A stretch of DNA of 64,000 bases from Streptomyces lanatus (GCF_014655715.1 NZ_BNBM01000014.1:62001-126000); one strand, 5' to 3'; shown: positions 32,246 to 41,145, counted from the first letter of the stretch. The notes: generated by a model from the sequence alone, not told the origin. A program made the numbers and translations.

Positions 32246-32258
32246 CCGCTTCAGGCCG

Positions 32259-33854
32259 TCAGTCGCTCGGCGTCTCGGTAGGCGTAGGCGAGACCCCGCC
32301 CGTCGGGGTCTCCGTCTCACAGGTCACCGAGAACGCCACCGAATCCGACTTCGTCTCCACCGGGTCGCGCACCTCGACGCTGATCTCGCTCTCGAACGTC
32401 CCGCTGTCGTCGTGTGTCGTCACGAACGCCCGGTCCTGCTTGCTCCGCCCCCCGCCCTCCGGGAACGACAGGGTCTTCCAGCCCTGATCCATGACGTCCC
32501 CGTCCTCGGACACCCAGCGATAGGTCACCTGCGCCGGCAGCCGCCCCACCGTGAACGTCGCCGTGAAGGCGGGCGCCTGACCGCTCGGCGGCGGACACGC
32601 CCCGGAGTACTCCAGGTTCGAGCCGGCCAGCGCCACCTGCACGGACTGCGGCGGGGTGTTCGTACGGCTCGGACTCGGCTCCGGGTTCTCGCCGCCGGTG
32701 CCCTCGTCCCCGGTCTCGGTCTCGGTCGCGGTCGCGGTCGGTGAAGTCCCGCCGCCCTTCTGGGTGTTGGTCCCCTGATTGCCCGCGTCGCCCCCGCCGT
32801 CGTCACGGTTGAGGAGGGCGTACGTCAGTCCTGCCACCGCCAGCGCGAGGACGGCGATGCCCGCGATGAGGGTGAGGGCGGCGCGGCGATTGCGGTCGGG
32901 GCGGACGGGGGTCGTCGTGGGCCCGGGCGGTGGGACCGGGGCCGTCGGCGCGGTCTGCGACGGCGTCGGGAACGCCGCGACGGTCGGGGCGTACGGGCTC
33001 GCCTGCACGGAGTCCGCGCGCGGCGTCCCGCCCGCCCCGACGATCCGCAGATCCTGCTCCGCCCGCTCGGCCGACAGCCGCTCGGCCGGGTCCTTGCGCA
33101 ACAGCCCCTCGATGACGGGCGCGAGCGGACCGGCCCGGTGCGCCGGCGGCAACTCGTCGTCGACGATCGCGCGGAGCGTGCTGAGCGGGGTGTTCTGACG
33201 GAAGGGGGAATTGCCCTCCACGGCCGCGTAGAGCAGTACGCCGAGGGACCACAGGTCGGACTCCGGGCCGGGCGTGCGGCCCAGCGCCCGCTCCGGGGCC
33301 AGGAACTCGGGGGAGCCGATCACCTCGCCGGTCATCGTCAGCGCCGAGCTGCCCTCGACCATCGCGATACCGAAGTCGGTCAGGACGACCCGGCCGTCGT
33401 TCGACAGCAGCACGTTGGCCGGTTTCACATCCCGGTGCAGCACCCCGGCATCGTGCGCGGCGCGCAGCGCGGACAGCACCTCGGCGCCGATGTGCCCGGC
33501 GCGCTGCGGACTCAGCGGACCCTCGGCGTCCAACAGCTCGGCCAGCGAGATGCCCCGGACCAGCTCCATCACGATCCAGGGCCGGCCGTCCTGCGTCGCC
33601 ACGTCGTACACCGTGACGACATTGCGGTTGGCGACCCGCGCCGCCGCCCACGCCTCGCGCTCGAGGCGGGCGTACATCCGCTCGACCTCCGACGTCGGCA
33701 GCCCGGCCGGCGCGCGCACCTCCTTGACGGCCACCTCGCGGTGCAGCACCTCGTCCCGGGCCCGCCACACCGTGCCCATGCCGCCCTCGCCGAGCGGGGA
33801 CAGGAGGCGGTAGCGGCCCGCGATCACACGCTCACTGCCGTGTTCTTCGGACAC
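32259..33854 (-). CDS. Membrane Ser/Thr protein kinase (Hanks type) with extracellular domain
   Basis: 531 aa from the GTG at 33854 (GGGGGA upstream); an ATG 12 codons earlier is possible. Kinase domain residues 14-275: GEGGMGTVW glycine loop, VAVKEV lysine, HRDVKPANVLL catalytic loop, TDFGIA, and GSPEFLAPE activation segment. A Pro-rich juxtamembrane stretch leads to one membrane helix (about 335-355). The outside part is a Thr/Glu-rich linker plus an Ig/PKD-like beta domain (residues 410-510) with the Cys pair in GACPP and TCETET. The outer domain is not PASTA, so the signal is not obviously peptidoglycan. Single gene, convergent with the SGNH lipase. Confidence 0.92.
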   Translation of the reverse strand: MSEEHGSERVIAGRYRLLSPLGEGGMGTVWRARDEVLHREVAVKEVRAPAGLPTSEVERMYARLEREAWAAARVANRNVVTVYDVATQDGRPWIVMELVRGISLAELLDAEGPLSPQRAGHIGAEVLSALRAAHDAGVLHRDVKPANVLLSNDGRVVLTDFGIAMVEGSSALTMTGEVIGSPEFLAPERALGRTPGPESDLWSLGVLLYAAVEGNSPFRQNTPLSTLRAIVDDELPPAHRAGPLAPVIEGLLRKDPAERLSAERAEQDLRIVGAGGTPRADSVQASPYAPTVAAFPTPSQTAPTAPVPPPGPTTTPVRPDRNRRAALTLIAGIAVLALAVAGLTYALLNRDDGGGDAGNQGTNTQKGGGTSPTATATETETGDEGTGGENPEPSPSRTNTPPQSVQVALAGSNLEYSGACPPPSGQAPAFTATFTVGRLPAQVTYRWVSEDGDVMDQGWKTLSFPEGGGRSKQDRAFVTTHDDSGTFESEISVEVRDPVETKSDSVAFSVTCETETPTGGVSPTPTETPSD

Positions 33855-33917
33855 GGGCGTCCCCCATTCGCAGCCGTGCGAAATTTCCACTCCGTGTGAT
33901 TTCTTCCCAAAAGTAGC

Positions 33918-35630
33918 TCAGCCGAGTACGGATGCCGCCCCCTGGAACACCAATCCGGCCCCGAGAGCCACCACGAGGAGCGCGGACCCCAGGGGGGCGG
34001 TCCTGCGGAGGAACGTCGTGAGCGGGTGGGTCGTCCAGCGGGGCTGCTTGTCCAGGAGGCGGGTGACCCCGGTTCCCAGCTTGACGACGGCGAACCCGGC
34101 CGCCGTGAGGGTCAGGGCGAGCCCGACGCCGTACGCCACGACGAGCAGCAGCCCGAACCACGCCTTGCCGAGCGCCGCCGCGCCGACGAGCACGACGACC
34201 GCGGACGGACTGGGCACGAGTCCACCGGCGAAGCCGAGGAAGATCGTGCCGCGGAGGGTGGGGGCGGTGGGGTGGCTATGGGTGAAGCCGCCGTGGGTGT
34301 GGGTGAGCAGACCATGTTTGTGGGGCTGGCTGTGTGGGTGGGAGTGCGGCTGGGGGTGGGGGTGTGTGTGGTCGGGGGCTATGGGGGTGGGGGGTTCCGG
34401 CGTGGTGTGGGCGTGGGTGGTGTGTGCGGCGACCAGGACCGGTTGGCGCTCGTGAGCGTGTTCCGACTCGTGGGTGTGGTCGTGGGTGTGCTGGTGGGGG
34501 TGGTCGTCGTGATCATGTGTGTGGTCATGGGGGTGGCCGTGGTCATGGCCATGGTCGTGGGTGTGGCCGTGGTCGTGGGGCTGCCCGTATCCGTGGTTGC
34601 GGATGTGCCAGGCCCGGCGTACGAGGGTCGCGCCGGCCGCGATCACCAGGGCGCCGCTCGCGATGCCCAGCCAGGTGATCACCGAGGGCGCCGCCGCCGA
34701 ACCGGCCGTGACCAGCAGGCCCAGGGCGACCACGCCCAGGGTGTGGGTGACCGTCACCGACGCGGCCAGCGGCATGACGTCCTTCAGCCGGGCCCGGCCG
34801 CCGCGTGCCGTCGCGACCGCGGCCATGATGGTCTTGCCGTGGCCCGGGGCGAGCGCGTGCATCGCCCCCAGGAAGACCGCGATGAGCAGCGCGAGCGCGG
34901 CGAACCCGAGGGTGAGGTCATGGCGGGAGACCAGGCCGTCCAGGGCGCGTGTCCAGCGGTCGGCGCCGCGCGGCAGGACGGAGGCGGCGGGGGCGTCCTG
35001 CTCGGACTCGGCGAGGGCGGGCCCACCGGGGCGTACCCGCAGCGACGCGGACTTGGTGTCGGCGGGGGAGGAGAGCAACTCCTCCGGATACTTGGTCAGT
35101 TCGCCGGAGACCGACTGCTTCGGTACGTCCGAGGTGCTCAGCGTCATCCGGTCGCCGCGTGCCGTGATCTCCCGCCAGCCGGGGCCGGACTGCGCGCCCG
35201 CGCTCCGGAAGCCCAGGGCGACCGTGGCGTCCTCGGGCAGCGGCGCCGTCAGCCGGCACTCCACCCGGAGCGTGTCGAGGCCGGCCTGACCGGGCCGTAC
35301 GCGCGCGTGGCTGCTGTTCAGCGTCAGCTCGACCGTGCGGCCGTCCACCGTGACCTCGCTGCCCTGCGCGGCGTTCGCGCACCGCTGCCGGGCCCACTGA
35401 GTCATGCCCGCCTTCTCGATGTCGGGCTTGGCCTGGGTCGCCGGGATCTCGGCCAGGTCCTCGACATGGTGGACGCGTAGCTCGCCGGGGGCGGCGACCA
35501 GGCCGTCGTAGCGGTTGACGGTGAAGTTGCCGAGAGGGTGCGCGCTCGCTCCGGTGGCGGGGAACAGCGCGAGCGCGCAGGCCGCCGTGAGGACGGCGGC
35601 GCCGGAGGCGAGCAGACGGCGGGGGGTCAC
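33918..35630 (-). CDS. NicO/RcnA-family nickel/cobalt transporter with very long His-rich loop
   Basis: 570 aa from a GTG sharing GTGA with the stop of the TPR gene. Signal peptide 1-30, extracytoplasmic domain 31-225, then six or seven membrane helices. The first helix pair carries AMHALAPGHGKTI, the H-x4-GH signature of NicO/RcnA Ni2+/Co2+ permeases. The central loop, residues 345-453, contains 36 His in HDHGH/HTHDH repeats and would bind metal. Whether it imports or exports cannot be decided from sequence. It is the third gene of the DUF4331 - TPR - NicO operon, whose promoter matches the SigK-type motif, so expression should depend on the divergent ECF sigma factor. Confidence 0.88.
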   Translation of the reverse strand: MTPRRLLASGAAVLTAACALALFPATGASAHPLGNFTVNRYDGLVAAPGELRVHHVEDLAEIPATQAKPDIEKAGMTQWARQRCANAAQGSEVTVDGRTVELTLNSSHARVRPGQAGLDTLRVECRLTAPLPEDATVALGFRSAGAQSGPGWREITARGDRMTLSTSDVPKQSVSGELTKYPEELLSSPADTKSASLRVRPGGPALAESEQDAPAASVLPRGADRWTRALDGLVSRHDLTLGFAALALLIAVFLGAMHALAPGHGKTIMAAVATARGGRARLKDVMPLAASVTVTHTLGVVALGLLVTAGSAAAPSVITWLGIASGALVIAAGATLVRRAWHIRNHGYGQPHDHGHTHDHGHDHGHPHDHTHDHDDHPHQHTHDHTHESEHAHERQPVLVAAHTTHAHTTPEPPTPIAPDHTHPHPQPHSHPHSQPHKHGLLTHTHGGFTHSHPTAPTLRGTIFLGFAGGLVPSPSAVVVLVGAAALGKAWFGLLLVVAYGVGLALTLTAAGFAVVKLGTGVTRLLDKQPRWTTHPLTTFLRRTAPLGSALLVVALGAGLVFQGAASVLG

Positions 35631-37264
35631 TTGGCGGCCTCCAGGTCCTTGAGCGCCGTACGGGCCTCCCGGGCGCCCAGCGGGGAGAAGCCGGGGTTGA
35701 GCTTCAGGGCGGCGCTCAGGTGCTCGCGGGCTTCCTCGTCGTGGCCGGTGGCGCGCTCGATGACGCCGCGGTGGTAGCGGAACGCGGCGCTGCGGTAGCC
35801 CGTCGCCGTGGCCTTCCTGGCGTACGGGAGGGCTTCCTCGTCCTTGCCGTTGACGTGCAGGGCCCAGGCGAGGGCGTCCGCGGTGTGCACGGTCCGGCGG
35901 CGGTTCCACTCGGCGCGGGCGGCGCGCAGGGCGGAGGCCTTGTCGCCGTGGTCGGCCGCCGCGAGGGCGGTGTCGAGGTCGGCGTTGACGCCGTTGGCGC
36001 GGGCGAGGGCCGTCCAGGCGTCGACCAGGGCGTACTGGTCGTCGGCCTTGACCTTGTCGCCGGTCGACTCGTACAGCTCGCCGAGTTCGACCAGGGGGCC
36101 GGGGAGGGGATAGCGGGCGACGACGTCCTTGAGGCCCTTCAGCGCGCCTGCCTTGTCGCCGCTCGCGGCCTGGGCGCGGGCTCGGCCCTCCAGGGCGGGG
36201 ACATAGTTCTCGTCGGCGCCGAGGGCCCGGGCGTAGTGGGTGAGCGCCGTGTCGTAGTCGCCCTGGTTCCACGCGAGTTGGCCGAGCTGGGCCGCTACGT
36301 AGGCGATGTCGCCGGGGGCGCTCGCGGAGGAGAGGGCCTGTTCGAGGACGCGTTCCGCCGTGCGGACGTCGCCGCGCAGTTCGTGCACATACGCGTACCG
36401 GGTGAACACCGGGATGCCCGGGCGGCGGTCGTCGGCGGTGTCGGCGGCCTTGGAGGCCTCTTCGTAGCGGCCGAGTTCGACCAGGGCGTCGACGCGGGTG
36501 CACAGGGCGCGTTCGCTGTAGGGGTTGATGTCCAGGGCCTGATCGGCGTACTTCAGGGCGTCCTCGAAGTCGTGGCGGGCCGCGGCGAGGGCGGCGCGGC
36601 CGGCGAGGGCCTGGTCGTTGTCGGCCTTGAGCGCGAGGGATTGCTTGAACGCCTGGTCGGCCTGGGGGTAGCGGGAGGGGTCGCCCTTGGTGCGGGCCTG
36701 CTCGATGTAGGCGAGGCCCAGGGTCGCCCAGCTGCTGAAGTCCTTTGGCTGGTCCCGGAGGTGGGACTGGAGGGAGGCGATGCCTGTGTCGAGGTCCCCG
36801 GTCGTGAGGAGGCCGGGGGAGACGGCGGCGGAGGCGGGGGCGATGCCCTGGCCGGTGTTGTCGCGGGCGGCGCCGAGGGCTATGGAGCCGGCGGTGAGGG
36901 CTACGGCGAGGAGGGCGGCGCAGCCTGCGAGGTGCAGGGCGCGGCGGTGGGCGGCGGCGCGGCGTACGGCGGTGATGCGCGGCTTGGTGTTCTCGCCTCT
37001 GCCGCCCCTACCCGTCCCCTCCTCCAGGGGCTCCGCCCCTTCGACCCCGCCGTCCTGAGGGCTGCCGCCCCCAGACCCCCGCTCCGGCCCCGAAAGGGCC
37101 TTGTCCTCAAGCGCCGGCCGGGCTGAGATCGCCTCCGGCCGGGCTGAGATCTCCTGCTCCGGTGCCGAGAGGCTCGGGTCCCTTCGCTTCACCCCGCGCA
37201 CCCGCCGTACCGCGGCAACGCGATCCTCGTTCTCCGGTGGGGTGTCGTTCGTGCGCGGGGCCAT
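35627..37264 (-). CDS. Membrane-anchored TPR-repeat protein
   Basis: 545 aa. Residues 1-105 are a charged cytosolic part, one membrane helix follows (about 107-130, RALHLAGCAALLAVALTAGSI), and the rest is a chain of tetratricopeptide repeats: FSSWATLGLAYIEQ, NDQALAGRAALAAARHDFEDALKYADQALDINP, ADRRPGIPVFTRYAYVHELRGDVRTAERVLEQAL, GDIAYVAAQLGQLAWNQGDYDTALTHYARALG and more to the C-terminus. It is a protein-interaction scaffold on the outer face. Situated between DUF4331 and the NicO transporter in one operon, with 4-bp overlap to the latter, it probably assembles a complex of these three. Confidence 0.88.
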   Translation of the reverse strand: MAPRTNDTPPENEDRVAAVRRVRGVKRRDPSLSAPEQEISARPEAISARPALEDKALSGPERGSGGGSPQDGGVEGAEPLEEGTGRGGRGENTKPRITAVRRAAAHRRALHLAGCAALLAVALTAGSIALGAARDNTGQGIAPASAAVSPGLLTTGDLDTGIASLQSHLRDQPKDFSSWATLGLAYIEQARTKGDPSRYPQADQAFKQSLALKADNDQALAGRAALAAARHDFEDALKYADQALDINPYSERALCTRVDALVELGRYEEASKAADTADDRRPGIPVFTRYAYVHELRGDVRTAERVLEQALSSASAPGDIAYVAAQLGQLAWNQGDYDTALTHYARALGADENYVPALEGRARAQAASGDKAGALKGLKDVVARYPLPGPLVELGELYESTGDKVKADDQYALVDAWTALARANGVNADLDTALAAADHGDKASALRAARAEWNRRRTVHTADALAWALHVNGKDEEALPYARKATATGYRSAAFRYHRGVIERATGHDEEAREHLSAALKLNPGFSPLGAREARTALKDLEAAK

Positions 37265-37373
37265 GCCCTCTCCTCCGTCGGGTTTCAGGAACGGTTGGTG
37301 CGTGGGGCGGCGCGGCCCGCGTCGTGGGGGATGGATACTCCGCGGGCCGCGCCGGTTCAGGGGTGGGACGGGG

Positions 37374-38909
37374 TCAGTACGCCCGGTCCCGCATGCGGCG
37401 CCACCAGGCCAGGGCGCCGCCGATGAGGAGGATGCCCAGGGCGCCCGCGCCGGCCGAACCGGCGATCAGGGTCATGTTGTCGGTGCCGCCGGAGGCGCCG
37501 GCCGGCTGGAGGGCGTCGCCGAGCTGGCTGCGGACGTCGGTGTCGCCTTCGGTGCCCTTGGCGAGCGGACCGCGTGAACCCTCGGTCGGGAGAGCGACGT
37601 AGGGGAAGGCCTTCTCGAAGTCCTTGTCGTTCTTGTCGACCGCGTCGCCGAGGTCGTTCTTGGCGCCGAGCAGCTCACCCTCGACCACCTGCAGCGAGGC
37701 GTCGATGACGTCGTCGGTGAGGCGGCGGCCGTTCGGGAAGCCCGCGTTGTCGCCGTCGAGGACGCCCAGGCGCTTCGGTTCGGCCGCGGGCTTGATCGAG
37801 GTGTTGAGGCGCAGCATCTCCGACGCCGTCACATGCGGCGGCTGGTTGAGGTCCTTGACGCCCTTGAGGAAGACGTCGACCAGGTCGTTGCGCGGCTCGT
37901 CGGGCGCCGGGATCTTGTAGATCGCCTCGATGAGCTTGGGCAGCTCGGGGTTGGTGACGTTCTTCAGGAACTTCGCGTCGTCCCACGGCGAGGACGCGTT
38001 GAACTTGTCCTTGTCCTTGAGCGGGTTGACGACCTCGTTGACCAGCGGCATGCCCAGGCGCGAGACCTGCTCGTACTCGCCCTTGGCGTTCTGGCGCTGC
38101 GTGGTCGACCAGACGCCGACGATCGGCTGGTCCGCGGACTCGGCGATCATGTGCGTCGGGACCTGGAGGGCCACGGAGTTGACGTTGTAGCCTTTGAGGG
38201 TGTCGTTGCCGACCTCGGAGAGGTTCCCGCCGTACAGGAGGTCGAAGACCCGCAGGTCGAGGAAGAACGGGTCATCGGCCTGGCCGGCGAACGTCGTGGT
38301 GCCGCCGTGCACCTCGTGGACCGCCTGCTCGCGCAGCTTGGCGTAGTCCGGCATCGACGCCTTGCCGACGTTCGACGGCGCCACCGGCACATCGTTGGCG
38401 ATCTTCGTCTTCGACACCGGGTACTGGTCCTTGAGCTTGATCAGCTCGATGTCGTAGGTCTGCGTGATGTTGAGGTCCTTGTCGTCGAGGCTCTCGACCG
38501 GACCCGTGTTGTACAGGAACGTCTTCTTGTTCTTGACGTGGGTGTCGAAGGTGAAGCGGTAGAGCAGCTCGCCCTGCGCGTCACCGTTGTTGTCGATGTG
38601 GATGTCGTACTGCGCGTCGTCCGCGAACGTGAAGAAGTTCGGACCGCCGGCCGGCTCCTCGAACGGGATCCAGTTGGCGATGATCGTCGTCGTGTCCGGC
38701 TTGTCCGGGCTGACGAACGCGTACACGTCCGTGTTGTCGTACTGCGGTGTCCCCGAGATCAGCGGGGCCTCCCGGTGGCTGGAGGCGGAGGCCGCCCCCG
38801 GTTCCAGCGCGGCCATGCCGGCGGCTGCGAGCCCACCGGCGGCCAGCGCACCACATACGAGGGTCGCGAGGCTCCTGCGTCCCGCACCGCTCCTGGAAAT
38901 AGGTGTCAT
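37374..38909 (-). CDS. Secreted, membrane-anchored DUF4331 protein
   Basis: 511 aa from the ATG at 38909. Signal peptide 1-40, mature start near SASSHREAPLISGTPQYDNTDVYAFVSPDKPDTTTIIANWIPF, the DUF4331 hallmark, continuing through the domain to about residue 460. A C-terminal helix (about 478-500) with basic tail (RRMRDRAY) anchors it. The biochemical function of DUF4331 is not established. First gene of the operon leading to a TPR scaffold and a His-rich Ni/Co transporter. Its promoter (38949-38975) mirrors that of the divergent sigma-factor gene. Confidence 0.88.
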   Translation of the reverse strand: MTPISRSGAGRRSLATLVCGALAAGGLAAAGMAALEPGAASASSHREAPLISGTPQYDNTDVYAFVSPDKPDTTTIIANWIPFEEPAGGPNFFTFADDAQYDIHIDNNGDAQGELLYRFTFDTHVKNKKTFLYNTGPVESLDDKDLNITQTYDIELIKLKDQYPVSKTKIANDVPVAPSNVGKASMPDYAKLREQAVHEVHGGTTTFAGQADDPFFLDLRVFDLLYGGNLSEVGNDTLKGYNVNSVALQVPTHMIAESADQPIVGVWSTTQRQNAKGEYEQVSRLGMPLVNEVVNPLKDKDKFNASSPWDDAKFLKNVTNPELPKLIEAIYKIPAPDEPRNDLVDVFLKGVKDLNQPPHVTASEMLRLNTSIKPAAEPKRLGVLDGDNAGFPNGRRLTDDVIDASLQVVEGELLGAKNDLGDAVDKNDKDFEKAFPYVALPTEGSRGPLAKGTEGDTDVRSQLGDALQPAGASGGTDNMTLIAGSAGAGALGILLIGGALAWWRRMRDRAY

Positions 38910-38948
38910 GCCGTCCGTCCTCAGTGCCAACTTGCCTGACGCACCGGG

Positions 38949-38975
38949 ATTCGGAGCCGGGGGCGGGCCGGATTG
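38949..38975 (-). promoter_or_regulatory. SigK-type promoter of DUF4331-TPR-NicO operon
   Basis: Minus strand: CAATCC (within CCAATCC), a 15-bp spacer, then CCGAAT, 40 bp before the DUF4331 ATG. It matches the mycobacterial SigK motif CCATCC-N16/17-CCGAAT and has the same spacer as the divergent sigma promoter. Confidence 0.65.
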
Positions 38976-39039
38976 GTCGATCTCGAAAACAAATTTCGCG
39001 TCTTCCCGACCCGCGTTTTCGGTCCGCTGATCCGTAACC

Positions 39040-39066
39040 CCATCCGGAGGTGTGTTCGTTGCGAAT
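39040..39066 (+). promoter_or_regulatory. SigK-type autoregulatory promoter of the ECF sigma gene
   Basis: Plus strand: CCATCC, 15-bp spacer, GCGAAT, ending 53 bp before the TTG start. It excludes the upstream GTG at 39050, which would lie inside the promoter. Confidence 0.65.
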
Positions 39067-39118
39067 ACCTCGTGGGACAAGACGGCCGAGATGCGGTCTG
39101 GCTGGAGGGGGAGACGAG

Positions 39119-39661
39119 TTGGAGGCGGACGAGCTGCTCGTGCTCGTGGCGGGCGGTGATCAGAAGGCGTTCGAGGAGTTGTACGGGCTGGTCTCCGGGC
39201 CGGTGTTCGGGCTCGTACGGCGTGTGGTGCGCGACCCCGCCCAGTCCGAGGAGGTGGCGCAGGAAGTGCTGCTCGAACTGTGGCGGTCGGCGGCGAAGTT
39301 CGATCCCGGTCGGGGCAGCGCCCTGTCCTGGATCCTCACCCTCGCCCACCGCCGTGCCGTCGACCGGGTGCGCAGCGCCCGCGCGGCCGGCGAGCGCGAG
39401 CAGCGCGAGGCCCTGCGCGCCAACCACCCCGCCTTCGACCATGTCGCCGAGGAGGTGGAGGCGGGTCTGGAGCGGGAATGGGTGCGCCGGTGTCTCGAAC
39501 GCCTCACCGCCCTCCAGCGCCAGTCGGTCACGCTCGCCTATTACGACGGCTACACGTACCGTGAAGTGGCCGAGCGGCTCTCCCTGCCGCTGGGCACGGT
39601 CAAGACCCGGATGCGCGACGGACTCACCCAGCTGCGCAAGTGCCTGGGAGGTGTCGCATGA
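39119..39661 (+). CDS. sigK: ECF RNA polymerase sigma factor, SigK-like (ECF19 type)
   Basis: 180 aa from a TTG with GAGGGGGAGA upstream. Region 2: LVLVAGGDQKAFEELYGLVSGPVFGLVRRVVRDPAQSEEVAQEVLLELWRSAAKFDPGRGSALSWILTLAHRRAVDRVRS, the SigK-like form. Region 4: LERLTALQRQSVTLAYYDGYTYREVAERLSLPLGTVKTRMRDGLTQLRKCL. Together with the overlapping RskA-like anti-sigma gene this is the SigK/RskA (ECF19) pair, released when the anti-sigma factor is cut or altered. SigK-type promoters sit on both sides of the divergent region, so it should activate itself and the DUF4331 operon. The gene name is by family, not proven orthology. Confidence 0.9.
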   Translation: MEADELLVLVAGGDQKAFEELYGLVSGPVFGLVRRVVRDPAQSEEVAQEVLLELWRSAAKFDPGRGSALSWILTLAHRRAVDRVRSARAAGEREQREALRANHPAFDHVAEEVEAGLEREWVRRCLERLTALQRQSVTLAYYDGYTYREVAERLSLPLGTVKTRMRDGLTQLRKCLGGVA

Positions 39662-40500
39662 GCTTCGTCGGCCGTCTCTTCCGGCGTGAGGATCTGCACT
39701 CCCTCGCTGCCCCCTACGCCCTCGACGCCCTGGAGCCCGGCGAACGGCACCGCTTCGAGAAGCACCTGAGGACGTGTGACATCTGCGCCGCCGAGGTACG
39801 CGTCCTGTCCGAGGACGCCGTACGCCTCGCCTGGTCGACGGCCGCAGCGCCGCCCGCCGCGATGCGCGACCGCGTCCTGGCCGCCGTACGCGCCACTCCG
39901 CAGGAGTCCGCCGGACAGTCCGTCGGGCAGTCCGCCGGGCGGGAAGCGGCACACGCGCGTGGCACGCAGCTGCCGCCCCATGTGTGGGGCAGTCAGCCGC
40001 CGCCGCGCACCCGTGCGCCCAGGCCGCGCCCCTTGTTCGTGCCCTTCGCCACGGCCACCGCCGCAGCGGCTCTCGTGGTCGCCTCCCTGATCGCCGTGCA
40101 GGCCAACCGGACCCAGGACGAGCTGGACGCCCAGCGGGCACAGGCGAGTGAGATCGCTAACGTTCTCGGCGCGCCCGACGCCCGGGCGACCGCCGGCGAG
40201 GACGCCGAGGGCCGCACGATCGGAGTGGTCGCCTCCGCATCCGAGGGGCGCGCGGTCGTCACTCTGAGCGGATACGGCAAGCCGACCGGCGGCCGGGTGC
40301 ACCAGCTCTGGCTCATGCGCCCCGATGTGCAACCGCGCTCCCTGGGCCTTTTCGACGGCGACACGCCCTTGGTCACGTCCGGTCTCGACAAATCGGCGAC
40401 ATCACTGGCTGTGACCGTGGAGCCCGACGGGGGGTCACCGCAACCCACCAGCCAGCCCGTTGTCCAACTCGCCCTGAAATCGGTTGGATTCGGAGAGTAA
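39658..40500 (+). CDS. rskA: Anti-sigma-K factor, RskA family
   Basis: 280 aa; ATGA overlap with the sigma gene. The N-terminal anti-sigma domain has the zinc-type HSLAAPYALDALEPGERHRFEKHLRTCDICAAEV (H-x3-C-x2-C pattern with an earlier His). One membrane helix lies near residues 125-148 (LFVPFATATAAAALVVASLIAV), and the outer domain is the RskA C-terminal fold (IGVVASASEGRAVVTLSGYGKPTGGRVHQLWLMRP...LGLFDGD). It should hold the ECF sigma factor at the membrane until a signal triggers proteolysis. The outer domain lacks the Cys pair needed for redox sensing in the mycobacterial protein, so the signal may differ. Confidence 0.92.
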   Translation: MSFVGRLFRREDLHSLAAPYALDALEPGERHRFEKHLRTCDICAAEVRVLSEDAVRLAWSTAAAPPAAMRDRVLAAVRATPQESAGQSVGQSAGREAAHARGTQLPPHVWGSQPPPRTRAPRPRPLFVPFATATAAAALVVASLIAVQANRTQDELDAQRAQASEIANVLGAPDARATAGEDAEGRTIGVVASASEGRAVVTLSGYGKPTGGRVHQLWLMRPDVQPRSLGLFDGDTPLVTSGLDKSATSLAVTVEPDGGSPQPTSQPVVQLALKSVGFGE

Positions 40501-40577
40501 TCGGGCGCGAGTCGTCAACACCCTTACGGGGAAGGTGAATCCTGTGACCGCGATACACGAGTGCCCCACCGGGGCGA

Positions 40578-40588
40578 TAGGGTTAACC
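40578..40588 (+). promoter_or_regulatory. -10-like TAGGGT overlapping GGTTAACC palindrome
   Basis: TAGGGT (40578-40583), 44 bp before the small-protein ATG, overlaps an 8-bp perfect palindrome GGTTAACC (40581-40588). No strong -35 is visible. Confidence 0.4.
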
Positions 40589-40626
40589 TGCCCGGGCCGG
40601 GTGGACTCGTACGGGTGGGGAGTGAC

Positions 40627-40896
40627 ATGGATCAGATAACAGTGCGCAGCAGGGCAAGGGTCCCTGCGATCACCTGCGGGAGCAGCGCGACCAGTTCGCG
40701 TCTCGACCGCCATCTCTCGGTGCTGGCGGGCCCCGCCGTGCCGCAGCGGGAGGCGGCCGAGGCGACGTCACTGATGCGCGAGCTGACCACGCGTGACGTC
40801 GCGCACGAGCGCAGCGACCGGAGCTCGCGGGTTCGCCGTGTCTCCCTGTTCGCCCCGCTGCGTCGGCTCCGGCGTTCACTGTTCGGCGGACGCTGA
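40627..40896 (+). CDS. Small conserved-looking basic protein, 89 aa, unknown
   Basis: 89 aa, ATG with GGGGAG six bases upstream. The sequence (MDQITVRSRARVPAITCGSS...) is Arg/Ser-rich and ends in a strongly basic, leucine-containing helix (SLFAPLRRLRRSLFGGR) that could be amphipathic and membrane- or nucleic-acid-binding. One Cys at residue 17. It has its own -10-like element. No domain is recognised; I believe related short proteins occur in other Streptomyces, but that is memory, not a search. It stands alone between the anti-sigma gene and the ABC exporter. Confidence 0.65.
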   Translation: MDQITVRSRARVPAITCGSSATSSRLDRHLSVLAGPAVPQREAAEATSLMRELTTRDVAHERSDRSSRVRRVSLFAPLRRLRRSLFGGR

Positions 40897-41145
40897 ACAC
40901 GTAGTACCGGCGTTCCTCGACCGACTTCCAGGCCCGCGCCCGGCGACCCACACGTCCCGGCGCCGCACCGCGCTGTCACCGCCGTCATCCCCACGGCACC
41001 CGGCGGCGCCCCCGGAGTGCGACCCGGGTGCGGGCCTCGTCCCCCGCTCCACCCCCACCCCGCTCATCGGCCCCGTCCCCGTGCACAACGGCTCTGCCGC
41101 GCACGGATGTTGACGGGGCCGTTGTCGTACCCGGCGCCTGCTCTC

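Noticed and set aside
34260..34610. Repetitive G/T-rich stretch that could be taken for a CRISPR array or tandem repeat
   Set aside because: It is the His-codon run of the NicO loop; unit lengths vary and there are no spacers.
35631..36503. N-terminal extension of the NicO frame
   Set aside because: It runs through the TPR gene and is Arg/Pro-rich. The GTG at 35630 with 4-bp overlap and the signal peptide right after it is the real start.
39050..39118. Upstream GTG start for the ECF sigma gene
   Set aside because: It would lie between the -35 and -10 of the predicted autoregulatory promoter, and GGAGG is too close to it.
40897..41145. Possible genes in the gap between the small protein and the ABC permease
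   Set aside because: Frames of 70-106 codons exist on both strands but are Arg/Pro-rich and lack RBS or domain signals.
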